From an uncultured Synergistaceae bacterium (GTDB lineage: Bacteria; Synergistota; Synergistia; Synergistales; Dethiosulfovibrionaceae), in assembly GCA_902489135.1 (NCBI GenBank), contig CABTYW010000059.1:1-10606 (forward strand): DNA of 10,606 nucleotides, read 5' to 3'. This document shows positions 1 through 9,032 of the stretch, piece by piece. Made by a program: the position numbers and the translations under genes. The notes beneath the pieces are model-generated. The model saw only the letters and a program-made list of their open reading frames with translations, did not search any database and was not told the DNA's origin. The stretch's first letter is position 1; each line of letters begins with the position of its first letter.

Positions 1-612
1 ATCCCGTTTTGTTTCACGGATTGAGGTTCGACGTCGAGCGGTAAAATAAAATTTCGCATGAATATGTCAGTCACTCTTAAGGAAGAGAAAAATAATGGCA
101 GTTTTTTTCGCCGTGCATAAGCTGAGCAAATGCCGGAAGCGAAACTTGTCTAAAATATACAATTTTATAATTTTCTATTTTTATGGTAATCCGAAACAAC
201 CGGTGTGTCAATAAACCACAAGAAATGTTCTTGATTATGATTGAGCCTGAAGATGAAAATCTTCTCCAAAAAGGCTTCTTAATATGGAAGAAGAGAGCGG
301 CAAATCCCTGTATTTCGGAATGAACTTTTATGTTCTTGGGAGTTTCCGGAGGCGGGATGAAAAAAGGACATAACTCGGGAGCGCACCGCGAGGGACGTTC
401 CCTGAGGGCCCAATGCGGCGGCATGTCGATGGGCACACCGGGACACGAAAGGCGGCAAAGCGATAAACCGTTCTTTGCCGTTGTCGGCATTTCGGTTTTT
501 CCATGCCGCGGGCGGTCTTGTGCCGCAGCAGGCCCAATGATTGCATGGCGGAGTGTACAACGAAATCTCACAAAGGGGGAAATTTTTAATATCAAACGAA
601 AAAGGGGAGAAC
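1..612. other. no supported gene; AT-rich then GC-rich stretch
   Basis: I find no recognisable gene in this stretch. Bases 1-330 are AT-rich and contain only very short open frames; the best is a 39-codon + strand frame at 95-214, with a GGAAG about 9 bases before its ATG, and its product resembles nothing I know. Bases 330-600 are GC-rich and open in several frames on both strands, but none of the translations shows a domain, signal peptide or plausible family match. The part next to the ProV remnant is where that gene's ATP-binding core should lie, and I see no trace of a Walker A motif or ABC signature. It may be unrelated DNA joined to the gene's 3' end, or sequence decayed past recognition. 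Confidence 0.5.
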
Positions 613-1149
613 AGGGTGAAAAAGACCATGGTGTTCATGGCCCATGATATGGACGAAGCCTTCAAAATGGGCGACCGGGGTTTGTATCATGAAGGACGGA
701 ACGGTCGTTCAGAGGGGAACGCCTGAACACGTAACCACTTATCCCGCCGACAATTACGTGCGGAACTTCATTAACGGCGCGAACAAGACGAAAGCGATGT
801 GGGGGCGCAACATTATGATTACGCCGTCCGGCATTGTTCGCATCGACAACACCGTGGACTACGCCATCGGGGGGATTCAGCGGAGCGGACGGTCATGGTT
901 TTTCGTGATTGATCACGATATTCGTTTATCGGCAATTCTCCTGATCGGGGAGGCAATTGAGGCGCGGTGACGGGGTCAAAGCATCGTTCAGTCACTTCGC
1001 CGGGATGTGCCGACGGGAACTCCCATACGCCGATCGCCGATATCATTGCTCCTGCCGCGGAAGCTCCGTTCCCTCTTGCCGTTGTTGACGAAGAGGGCTG
1101 CCTGGTCGGGATCGTGACCAACGCCGGCATCCTTTCCTCTTTAATGTGA
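613..1149 (+). pseudogene. remnant of glycine betaine/proline ABC transporter ATP-binding protein (3' part)
   Basis: This is the C-terminal part of a ProV/OpuAA-type ATPase, which in intact form powers osmoprotectant uptake. From 619 the translation reads KKTMVFMAHDMDEAF, matching the end of the family's ABC domain with its H-loop histidine (codon 643-645). GDR follows, then in another frame IMKDGTVVQRGTPEH and the NYVRNFI linker into a first CBS domain (about 810-1020). A second CBS domain (about 1027-1146) contains PLAVVDEEGCLVGIVT and ends at the natural stop TGA 1147-1149. Three lesions are visible: one extra G near 679, an in-frame TGA at 968-970 with homology continuing past it, and a one-base loss near 1025-1026. 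Walker A, the signature motif and Walker B are absent, so the gene is also 5'-truncated. No transporter permease gene is nearby. The family call is firm; the exact lesions come from comparison with the remembered family pattern. Confidence 0.85.
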
Positions 1150-1315
1150 GCAGTGCGCTCACAGAAGCTGCAGGACAGACATGGTCTCTTCCCCCCGGAA
1201 ATGCGGCTGAAGCCGCGAAGGCTTGCAGACCCATATTTTCTTGAGACAACGCATGTGAGTATCCCGAAGAAATTGAGGGGCACCGCCTTTCTCTCTCCGG
1301 GTGAAAATTTCTGTA

Positions 1316-1365
1316 AAAAGAAGCGCTCTCAGCTCGTCCGACGGTGAGCTGAGAGCGCTTCTTTT
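1316..1365. terminator. bidirectional intrinsic terminator, perfect 20-bp stem
   Basis: Arms 1316-1335 and 1346-1365 are exact reverse complements over 20 bp, separated by a 10-base loop. The left arm starts in an A-run (1315-1319) and the right arm ends in TTTT, so the hairpin has a U-tract when read on either strand. It lies between the convergent ends of the ProV remnant (stop at 1149, +) and pbpC (stop at 1402, -), about 36 bases past the pbpC stop. The likely role is to end the macroglobulin-pbpC transcript and block read-through from the left. Confidence 0.85.
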
Positions 1366-1401
1366 GTGTTGAAGATTTTCATTGAAAGGCGCGGCGAAGG
1401 G

Positions 1402-3624
1402 TTATTCCACGGGTATCAGAGGCCGGAGCGACGGATTGGGATTGTTGTCGAGGCAGTAGACTGAAAAAACGACGGTTTTTTGCCGTCCCAGAGCGTCCAT
1501 GGCGGTGAGGCGGTGCTTTCCCGGTTCCATGGGCCACAGACAGGGCAGTTCCGCCGTTCCCGAACCCACATAGCGGCCGTCGATGTACCAGTAAAAACGA
1601 CCGGCTCCCTCGGCGCGCAGCACCAGATTGGCGCCGTCCTCGTGCTTCAGGTAGGCGACGTTTGCCAGCGGCGAGGCGATGACCAGTTCCTTTCGGCGCT
1701 CGTAGGGACTTTCCATGTAGGCGGAGAGCTCCTGCGGCCACAGCGTAATCACCTTGCCTTTGACCAGACGGTGCATGGGACACAGCGCCGCAGGCGAAAT
1801 GCCGCGGATGTAATACTCCCTGGCGGTGTGGGGACAAAGGTCGGTGGGCGGAAGGCCGGAAAGCGAACATACGCGGCGCTGATCCACGCCTTCGGGCGGA
1901 GGGGCAAAATTTCCCGGCGGCAGGGCGCGCATCACCTGCAACGCGGCGGGGGCGGCGGCGCTGAGGCCCACCAGCTCAGGGTGAGGGGCCCCCGTGGGGT
2001 CTCCCAGCCAGATCACAACGGACCAGCGGTCGTTCCACCCGGCAGTCCAGGCGTCACGCAGTCCGTAGGACGTGCCCGTTTTGAAGGCCATCCGCCCCTC
2101 ATGGGGGGCAACGGACCGCAACAGCGTCGGAGTACGAGAGAAATCAGCCAGAACGTCGGTGGTGATCCAGGCGCTTTCGGCGGAATAGACGGCCTGTTCC
2201 GCGATGTTTTCGTCTTCGGCCAGACGGGGAATGACGTATTTTCCGCGGCGCGCCAGCGCCGTCACCGCTCCGCAGAGTTGCAGCGGCGTCACCTCGCAGC
2301 CGCCCAGCACCAGCGAATCGCCGTAATGGGCGGCATCGCCGGTGAGCAGACTGAAGCCGAGGAGGCGGAGTTTTTGGAGAAAACGTTCGCCGCCTTCAGC
2401 GCGCAGAATGCGGACGGCAGGCACGTTCAGCGAATCGATGAGCGCATTGGCGGCGCTGACGGGACCGCGGTAAATGCGGTCAAAATTTCTCGGGGCGCGC
2501 CCCGAAAATGTCAGAGGCGTGTCGGCCATGAGCGTGTGGGGCGTCAGCACGCCGTCTTCAAATCCCATGGCATAGACGAAAGGTTTTAAAGCCGACCCGG
2601 GAGACCGCGGCGAATCGGCACAGTCCACCCAGCGTGCGACGGTGTTTTCCGTTCTGTGGCGAGCGTTGGCCACGTAGGCGCGCACGGCTCCCGAGGCGTT
2701 ATCGATGATCACGCCGGCGGCGGTGACTTGGGGCGCCTGACCGGCCAGTGCGTCGGTCAGCGCGCCGCGCAGGATCTTCTGCAGGGAGCGGTCCAGCGTT
2801 GACGTGATGTCTTTTTGAGGGAAGGTCCTGATGACTTTTTGGCAGAAAAGCCAATCATCCGACGGAAGAGGCGTCATTTTTTTCGGCAGCGGTTCGGCGA
2901 AAGCGAGACGCGCCTGGTCGGCCGTAATGACCCCCCGTTCTTTCAGCAGGGCAATGACGTAGTTTCGACGCTTCAGCGCAGCGTCGGGATGAAGGTCGGG
3001 ACGGTAGGCCGTGGGGCCCTTGATCATGCAGGCCAGCAGCGCGGCCTGGGCAATCGTCAAATCCCGCGCCGAACGGTTGAACCATGCCAGTGACGCGGCT
3101 TCGGCGCCGCGCATATTGCTGCCCAAAGGGACCATGTTGAGATAAATTTGGAGGATGCTGTCCTTCGACAGTCGGCTTTCCAACCGCCGCGCCTGAAGGA
3201 ATTCGCGCAGTTTCGTGCGCACGGTGCGCTCGGCGGGCCAGCACAGGCGGACAATCTGGCTTGTGATGGTGGACGCTCCCGATCGGACGCCGCCCGCAAA
3301 AAGGTTGTCGCGGGCGGCGCGCAGGATGCCCAACCAATCGATGCCGTGATGGCTTCTGAAACGCCGGTCTTCCGTCTCAATGACGGCCTGGGGAAGCCAT
3401 CGTCCCATATCGGAAAGGAGGACGGGGAGACAGAACTCCCCGTCCTCCGAGAGGGTCACACACAGCGTCGTTCCGTTTCTGTCGCGAACGACCGCGGAGC
3501 GGGGCCAGCCTGACAGGCGCGGCAGCAGAGGTGCCGGGTTGCTCAGGCGGTACAGGCCGAGGCCGGTACAGATCAGGCTGAGCAGCGCAAGCCCCGCGAA
3601 AAATGTGAACCTGCGGTATTTCAT
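1402..3624 (-). CDS. pbpC: penicillin-binding protein 1C (bifunctional glycosyltransferase/transpeptidase)
   Basis: This 740-aa class A penicillin-binding protein polymerises lipid II into glycan strands and carries a transpeptidase domain, acting at the outer face of the inner membrane. A membrane anchor spans residues 5-25. The GT51 domain follows, with ETEDRRFRSHHG at 83-94 (catalytic Glu likely E85) and GASTITSQ at 116-123. The transpeptidase domain has the serine tetrad S344-A-L-K347, the SLN motif at 398-400 and KTGT at 515-518, so both active sites look intact. A C-terminal domain (about 650-735) matches the BiPBP_C module, which distinguishes PBP1C from PBP1A/1B. The length fits PBP1C. 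The ATG at 3624 lies 9 bases after the stop of the upstream macroglobulin gene, and its GGAG ribosome-binding site sits in that gene's last codons, implying translational coupling. The gene is followed by the strong terminator at 1316-1365. Confidence 0.95.
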   Translation of the reverse strand: MKYRRFTFFAGLALLSLICTGLGLYRLSNPAPLLPRLSGWPRSAVVRDRNGTTLCVTLSEDGEFCLPVLLSDMGRWLPQAVIETEDRRFRSHHGIDWLGILRAARDNLFAGGVRSGASTITSQIVRLCWPAERTVRTKLREFLQARRLESRLSKDSILQIYLNMVPLGSNMRGAEAASLAWFNRSARDLTIAQAALLACMIKGPTAYRPDLHPDAALKRRNYVIALLKERGVITADQARLAFAEPLPKKMTPLPSDDWLFCQKVIRTFPQKDITSTLDRSLQKILRGALTDALAGQAPQVTAAGVIIDNASGAVRAYVANARHRTENTVARWVDCADSPRSPGSALKPFVYAMGFEDGVLTPHTLMADTPLTFSGRAPRNFDRIYRGPVSAANALIDSLNVPAVRILRAEGGERFLQKLRLLGFSLLTGDAAHYGDSLVLGGCEVTPLQLCGAVTALARRGKYVIPRLAEDENIAEQAVYSAESAWITTDVLADFSRTPTLLRSVAPHEGRMAFKTGTSYGLRDAWTAGWNDRWSVVIWLGDPTGAPHPELVGLSAAAPAALQVMRALPPGNFAPPPEGVDQRRVCSLSGLPPTDLCPHTAREYYIRGISPAALCPMHRLVKGKVITLWPQELSAYMESPYERRKELVIASPLANVAYLKHEDGANLVLRAEGAGRFYWYIDGRYVGSGTAELPCLWPMEPGKHRLTAMDALGRQKTVVFSVYCLDNNPNPSLRPLIPVE

Positions 3625-3633
3625 TGTCGAAAT

Positions 3634-6600
3634 TTACTCCACGTGCATCCGGGCACCTCCGCTGAGGCAGCCTATGCCCTTGTTCCCCAGGGCTTCCACG
3701 GAGACGGGCGGCACGCTGAAGTTTCCGCGGTAGGTGGCACGGCAGGGCATGTTCCACTGGAATTTTTTGCCCTTGCCGGAGATGTTGAGCAGCAGGCGAT
3801 CAAAGCGCAGGTCGGCTCTGACGGCGTATCCTTCGCTGTTGACGAGCTCGCCGGCATTTTCGGCTTCGACGGCGGCGGGGAACAGCGCGCTGAGACGCAA
3901 TTCAGACGCGGAGGACGCAACATCCACCGAGAGTTGCATGATAAGCCGCTGCCCGAAGGGCACGTTTTGCATGTCTGCGGGCTTCATGGTGTCGGCATCG
4001 AGGAACCGACGCGTGACTTTGACGCCTTTGGAGAATTCCTTGACGGGCGCGGCGGGAACGCCGGAGGCGGTCCAGGAATACCACAGAGAGCCGCTGCCGG
4101 TAACTTCAAGGGCCATTTTTCCGCCCCGCGAGCCCTTCCAGCGGACGGGCTGTCCGTCGTAGAGAAGAACCACGTTGCCTTCGCTGTCCGTCAGTTTCGC
4201 CGTGGCCGGACCGGCCGCCGCATTGCGGCTGAAAACGCTGAGCGCCATGACCATGCTGGCGGCATCGCCTGCGCGGCGGAAGGGCGCGTTCTTCTTCAGC
4301 TCTTCGGCGATGCGGGCAGCCAGATCGCGTGAAGGCGCTCCGCCGGGTTCCATGGCGTCAAAGGCCAACATGCGAAATCCCGCTTCGGGGAAGGAAAGCT
4401 TATCGGAAGCGCTGCCGCTTTCGGAACCGGCCAGAGCTTCGGCCTTCTTGCGGTCGCCCGCCAGAGCATAGGCCGCGGCGAGAAGCGAACGTCCGGAGTT
4501 GTTCATCTCTCCGGTGCGTTCTTCAAGCCAGTTCATCCAGCCCAGAGGCGCATCATGGGCGAGAGCCAGCACGTAACAACCGTACGCGCGGGCTTCGAGC
4601 TCTTCCTTCGTTTCGCCCTCGGGGACCTGAGAAGCCATGTAGCGGCGCAGCCATTGATAACCGGCGTTCAGCCCCGCGGGGTCCATGACGCCCGCTTCTT
4701 TAATGGCCGTGAGCAGATGCAGCGCCGACACGGAAGACCAGGGATCGCTTCCGTCGCCCATCCAGCGGCTCCACGAACCGTCATAGAGCTGATAGCTTGT
4801 GATGCCCGCCAGAACGGTGTTGAGCGCGATGCGGTTCTCTTCGGGATTGACCAGGTCGGCGTCTTTCTCCGACAGCAGCCCCGGCAGGTTGAGAACGATC
4901 CAGCCGCGGGAGATCAGACGATCAATTCCCCAGCCCCAGGTGTTCACCGTGTTCAAAAGAGAAAGTGCGTCAACGACGGGAGCTCCCGACAGGGACACGT
5001 CAATGTCGCCCGTTCCGGGATACCAGTCGTCGGGAAGGGTGAACTCCGTGGTACCTTCGTTGACGGCGGCTCCGCCCGTCAGGGAGGTCAAAGGCCATTC
5101 GGGACGGACGGCGAGGCCCGCCGTGGCAGTATAGGTCTTACCGTCCATGACGGCATCCACGGTAAGACTGCCGTGATCGGAGGTGTTGAGCGCCATCATG
5201 AGAGGAATGCTTTCGGTGAGGTCGACGCGCTTTTTCGCCGGCAACGCCACTTTTTGGAGATTTTCCGAAGGATGGCCGGAGATGCTGCCGAGGCTTTCGG
5301 AGGGCGTGACGGTGACGTCAGCCTGTCCGCCCTGTTCGGAAGTGATGTTCAGGGCGGCCATAATCTCGTCGTCGGGCGAGGCGAAGCGGGGCAGCGTCGC
5401 GCTGATCACCACGGGGCGGGCGACCTTGGTTTCCGTCGTGCCCCGTCCCAGGCAGGTCTTGGCGACGGCCACGGCTTCGGCTCTCAGAGCGCCGGTAAAT
5501 TCGGGGACCTCAAGGGTCACTTCAGCCGTTCCGTTTTTCACGTCCACGTCGGGAAGCCACAGCGCCAACGGCTTGTAATCGGAGGCGCGGACGGGGGACA
5601 TCATGTCGCCGTTGGCCATGAGCTTCATGCAGGCCATTTCGGCGCTGTCGCCTCCGGCGGGGTGAAGCAGCGCAGTGCCGCGGGCTTCCAGGGGCAACAG
5701 AGAGTCGTAAATGTCGCAGAGCCGGCCGTCAAGGGCGCGGCGGCGGGTGAAGTGGTCAAAGGGGTTCTCGTTGTCCTCGTCGCTGAGAAGCAGAATGCCG
5801 CGATCCACCAGGGCGATGGAGACTTTTCCGTCGGCGGGCTTTCCGTCGGCATCGGTCACGGAGATCTTGGCCGTCAGACTGCCCGGCTCGGTTTTCTTGG
5901 GAAGGTCCAGCGTGACGTTGAGCTTGTGAGCGCCGAGGTCAAGTTTGAGCGGCATGGCGCCCAGCGCGCGGTAGGGCGGTTTCGTCTCGGCGCCCTCGGG
6001 ACGGACGACCTGAACGACCACCCATCCGTTGGGCGTCATGGCTTCGGTGACGGGGATTTCCACTTCGGCTTCCGAGGAAGTCATGTCAAAGGACTTGATC
6101 ATCAGAGGCTTGTTGTTGCCCGCCGTGATCACGGCGCGGCCGGCGAAGGGCGACTTCAGAGTGATCTTTGCGGTGCTGCCGGCGGAGTAGGCTTCTTTGT
6201 CGCTGTGGAGCTCAATGCGGTCAGGCATGGTGGCTCCCGAAGCGGAAGATCCGCTGTAATTTTCCCAGACGCCGATGCGCAGCGACGCGCGTCCCTGCTT
6301 GTGGGTGAACGTAATTCGATAAATGCCCTCTTCTTCGGGCGTAAAGACGTATTTGGCCGTGCCGTTCAGCATGACGGAGTCGCGCCTGGGCTCGGAAAAC
6401 TCTTCCTGCCAAGTCATGCGACTGCCGTTGTCGTCGGAAATCATGACATAGCGTTCCGTGACCTTGCTGATTTCCACGTCCACTTTGCCCAAATTCACGG
6501 GGTTGTCATCGGGCGTGACGGCCACGAGGCCGATTGGGGTCTTTGCCCGGGGGCGGATCTCGCCGGAGGGAGGCAGAACGCCGATGAGCGCCTTGGTGGG

Positions 6601-8904
6601 GTAGATGGGCACGGAAACGGTGCTGCCCGTCCAGCGTCCGCTGCTTTCCATAACATTCAGGCGAACGTGGGCGCGAATAATGGATGACGCCGTCAGATCG
6701 GAATCGGGCGTCCAAAAAACTTCGGCGGCACCGTTTTCGTCAAGCTCGCCTTCTCCGATTGAGCCGGAAGAGCGTCCGGCGTCCTTGGCCGCTTCGTACC
6801 CGAAAACGTATCCGGGATTGTTCTTCGACACGTAGGCTTCGGGAACGGTGGAGTAATTCAGTTCCCAGTGGAGCCCTGCGCCGCTGCCGCCGAAGAGGTA
6901 GCGCGCGCTGAGGCCGAATTTGGCCTCCATGTCGGGATAGAGCGCCGTGGGGGCGGCGATTTTCGTCTCCACTTCGGGAGGACGGAACTCTTCAATCTGA
7001 ACGGTCCGCTCGGAAAGAGACGATGAGGCTCCCGGAACGGAGAGTCTGAGAGCGTAGCTGCCCGATTCGGCCGTTGCAGGAATAGGAACGGAGATGAGTC
7101 CCGTGCCTTCGCCGTCAAGCTTCAGCGTGCCGGAGGCCAGATCAATGCCGCGGGTGGACAGCGACCACGTCAGAGGAAATTCGCCGGGCAGATCGAGGGC
7201 GGCGCTGCGCACCACGGCCTTTGCTTCCAGAGTTTCGCCCGGCTGGTACAGGCTGCGCGGCAAAATCCACAGCGCGTCGTAGGCGTCGTTCCACGGGGCG
7301 CCGGAGACGTCGATGTTGCGTCCCGCCAGCTGGTCGGAACTCAGTTTGACAAAGGTGATGACGCCTTCTTTCTCAGCCACGATGGTGTCGGGGCGGAGAT
7401 TTTCGTCCCACTTTTCGGGCAGAGCGAACTCGGCGATGCCGTCGGCGTTTGTGACTCCCGAGAGGAGAACCTGATTGCTCGACGAATAGACTTTAACGGT
7501 GGCGCCTTCAACGGGGGCCGCGGTGGAAATGCCCGTCGCCCAAACGTGAAGGCCGTTGTTGTACAGACGTGCCGACAGCGCCGTGTCGGTGATGCACAGC
7601 AGCATGGTGGAGGACTGCCAGGTATCGGGATCGGCGTTGGACGCCTGAATCATGTAGACGCCCTCTTCCTTGCATCCCAGAGCGGCCAGGTCGAGGGAAC
7701 GGCGCGTAATTTCGTTGGACATGCTGCCTACGGTGTATTTTTTGGAACCCAGAGGACGCGCAAAGCGCCGGAAGTCGCTGTTCCATGCGTCGGCATCAAG
7801 CACGGCCACGGGCACGTTGTTGTTGTAAAGCCGCCAGGCGGAAACGTTCAGCGTGTTGACGTTGGCGGTCTCTATGGCAATGCGGGGATCTTCGGCGGGC
7901 GTCAGGAACATGCCGGCCGAAGGAAAACGGATGGCGGGGTCCATGTCGGGGAAGATGAAAGCCTTGACGAAGTCCTCCTGCATGGGCGTGGAGTCCTGTG
8001 CCGTCAAACCCTTGCGGACGGTGAGCGTGACGCGGCTGCGGGGAGCGAAGTCACCCTCGATGAAAAATCCGTCATAGGCGCTGCTCAGCGTGAAGGGAAC
8101 GGAAGGGGAAAGCTCGATGAACCCTTTGGCCTTGGCCAGATCGACGGAGTTGTTGAGCTCGACGCGGATGCGTCCGTGTCCGGATTCGTTGGTGTAAGCG
8201 GAGGAGTTGGTGATCTTCGTCTCCGTGGTGATGTCAAAGTTGACTTCCAGAGGGCCGTCCTGAGGCAAATCGCCTTTGTCGGGCAGCAGTCCGCCTTCCA
8301 CGAGAATTTTGACGCTCTTGCCGTAAACGGCGTTGGTGTGCACGATGATCGCTTTTGTGGGGGCGGCACCTTCAATGTTGTAGCCTATAGTGTTCCCGTT
8401 GGCATCGGTAATGTTGAGGAAGCCGCGAAGACGAACGGGCGAGACTTCGGTGTTGAAGTCCAGGAGGAGCTTCAGCTCACGGTTCGAGGAAGTGCCGATG
8501 ATGGACGCTTGTTTGAAATTGAGCGCGGGACGGTGAAATGTGAAGCTTTGAGTTCCGGCCACCAGATTGCCGGAAGGCGTCTTCAGTCCGCCCGGGCCGA
8601 AGTCGGCGTCATAGCGGGTTGCCGGCTGAAGGTCCTGAGAAGGCGTGAAGACCAGTTTGCTGACGGAAGTCCAGCGGGCGGTGCCGTTGATCGACGGGCG
8701 GAACTTCACAGGAATTTTGTCGCCGCGAAGAACCTTGTTGACCTGCGATTTCTCGGCGGCGGCACCGTTAAAGACAACGATGATCTGCGGGCGTTTTGAC
8801 TGAATTTCGCCCTGCGGCGAAAAGCTTTTGACGGTAACGTCCGCTGCCGAAGCTGCCGTGGCAAAGCAGAGCCCCGCCAGCAACAGTGCTGCTAATCTGC
8901 GCAT
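3634..8904 (-). CDS. alpha-2-macroglobulin family protein, YfhM-like, lacking the thioester motif
   Basis: This 1756-aa secreted protein belongs to the bacterial alpha-2-macroglobulins, periplasmic protease traps thought to protect the cell when the envelope is breached. Residues 1-20 form a signal peptide with probable cleavage after ATAASA; I see no good lipobox, unlike the lipoprotein YfhM of E. coli. Macroglobulin-type beta domains follow, including RSLYQPGET near residue 553. About residues 1045-1160 match the conserved bacterial block with WLPDVDVKNGTAEV and EFTGALRAEAVAVA, then the A2M signature RPVVISATLPRF near 1160-1175. The helical thioester-domain region spans roughly 1300-1600, but where YGCxEQ is expected the sequence reads WGWGID (1323-1328), so the reactive Cys-Gln thioester cannot form. 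The typical C-terminal beta domain closes the protein. The start is supported by AAGGAGG at 8912-8918, seven bases before the ATG. It is the first gene of the operon with pbpC, as in the yfhM-pbpC pairing of other Gram-negatives. Confidence 0.93.
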   Translation of the reverse strand: MRRLAALLLAGLCFATAASAADVTVKSFSPQGEIQSKRPQIIVVFNGAAAEKSQVNKVLRGDKIPVKFRPSINGTARWTSVSKLVFTPSQDLQPATRYDADFGPGGLKTPSGNLVAGTQSFTFHRPALNFKQASIIGTSSNRELKLLLDFNTEVSPVRLRGFLNITDANGNTIGYNIEGAAPTKAIIVHTNAVYGKSVKILVEGGLLPDKGDLPQDGPLEVNFDITTETKITNSSAYTNESGHGRIRVELNNSVDLAKAKGFIELSPSVPFTLSSAYDGFFIEGDFAPRSRVTLTVRKGLTAQDSTPMQEDFVKAFIFPDMDPAIRFPSAGMFLTPAEDPRIAIETANVNTLNVSAWRLYNNNVPVAVLDADAWNSDFRRFARPLGSKKYTVGSMSNEITRRSLDLAALGCKEEGVYMIQASNADPDTWQSSTMLLCITDTALSARLYNNGLHVWATGISTAAPVEGATVKVYSSSNQVLLSGVTNADGIAEFALPEKWDENLRPDTIVAEKEGVITFVKLSSDQLAGRNIDVSGAPWNDAYDALWILPRSLYQPGETLEAKAVVRSAALDLPGEFPLTWSLSTRGIDLASGTLKLDGEGTGLISVPIPATAESGSYALRLSVPGASSSLSERTVQIEEFRPPEVETKIAAPTALYPDMEAKFGLSARYLFGGSGAGLHWELNYSTVPEAYVSKNNPGYVFGYEAAKDAGRSSGSIGEGELDENGAAEVFWTPDSDLTASSIIRAHVRLNVMESSGRWTGSTVSVPIYPTKALIGVLPPSGEIRPRAKTPIGLVAVTPDDNPVNLGKVDVEISKVTERYVMISDDNGSRMTWQEEFSEPRRDSVMLNGTAKYVFTPEEEGIYRITFTHKQGRASLRIGVWENYSGSSASGATMPDRIELHSDKEAYSAGSTAKITLKSPFAGRAVITAGNNKPLMIKSFDMTSSEAEVEIPVTEAMTPNGWVVVQVVRPEGAETKPPYRALGAMPLKLDLGAHKLNVTLDLPKKTEPGSLTAKISVTDADGKPADGKVSIALVDRGILLLSDEDNENPFDHFTRRRALDGRLCDIYDSLLPLEARGTALLHPAGGDSAEMACMKLMANGDMMSPVRASDYKPLALWLPDVDVKNGTAEVTLEVPEFTGALRAEAVAVAKTCLGRGTTETKVARPVVISATLPRFASPDDEIMAALNITSEQGGQADVTVTPSESLGSISGHPSENLQKVALPAKKRVDLTESIPLMMALNTSDHGSLTVDAVMDGKTYTATAGLAVRPEWPLTSLTGGAAVNEGTTEFTLPDDWYPGTGDIDVSLSGAPVVDALSLLNTVNTWGWGIDRLISRGWIVLNLPGLLSEKDADLVNPEENRIALNTVLAGITSYQLYDGSWSRWMGDGSDPWSSVSALHLLTAIKEAGVMDPAGLNAGYQWLRRYMASQVPEGETKEELEARAYGCYVLALAHDAPLGWMNWLEERTGEMNNSGRSLLAAAYALAGDRKKAEALAGSESGSASDKLSFPEAGFRMLAFDAMEPGGAPSRDLAARIAEELKKNAPFRRAGDAASMVMALSVFSRNAAAGPATAKLTDSEGNVVLLYDGQPVRWKGSRGGKMALEVTGSGSLWYSWTASGVPAAPVKEFSKGVKVTRRFLDADTMKPADMQNVPFGQRLIMQLSVDVASSASELRLSALFPAAVEAENAGELVNSEGYAVRADLRFDRLLLNISGKGKKFQWNMPCRATYRGNFSVPPVSVEALGNKGIGCLSGGARMHVE

Positions 8905-8911
8905 AATGATG

Positions 8912-8918
8912 CCTCCTT
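8912..8918 (-). promoter_or_regulatory. ribosome-binding site of the macroglobulin gene
   Basis: On the - strand this reads AAGGAGG, a near-perfect Shine-Dalgarno sequence seven bases before the ATG at 8902-8904. It fixes the start of the 1756-aa protein. Confidence 0.85.
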
Positions 8919-8981
8919 AATTAAAAAAATACACATTGGTGCCGGAACCGCACACAGCCCCCAGCGTTTCTCGAAAAGGCC

Positions 8982-9032
8982 GGTGACGCTGCAACGTGCG
9001 GCGCCGCGCCCTCCATCTCCAACCCCGTCACC
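8982..9032 (-). promoter_or_regulatory. possible structured leader of the macroglobulin-pbpC operon
   Basis: A 7-bp inverted repeat, GGTGACG (8982-8988) and CGTCACC (9026-9032), encloses a 10-bp perfect palindrome GCGGCGCCGC (8998-9007). On the - strand this would fold as an outer stem with an inner hairpin, within the roughly 200-nt untranslated leader predicted between the promoter at 9111-9139 and the ATG at 8904. I do not recognise a known riboswitch class in it. The dyads are certain; a regulatory role is inference. Confidence 0.35.

Noticed and set aside
28..37. 10-bp palindrome TCGACGTCGA near the left edge
   Set aside because: Short, isolated and not next to an identifiable promoter or gene.
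95..214. 39-codon + strand frame with a GGAAG upstream
   Set aside because: Too short and unlike any known small protein; it lies in AT-rich sequence where such frames occur by chance.
1480..2589. A 369-codon + strand frame opposite pbpC
   Set aside because: Antisense to an intact, motif-complete pbpC; composition is typical of a shadow frame.
4555..6687. A 710-codon + strand frame inside the macroglobulin gene
   Set aside because: It is exactly antisense to a convincing gene, rich in Gly, Arg, His and Val, and lacks any domain. GC-rich genes with strong codon bias commonly leave such shadows.
7546..8799. A 417-codon + strand frame opposite the macroglobulin N-terminal part
   Set aside because: Antisense shadow with Gly/Val/Arg-rich composition and no recognisable family.
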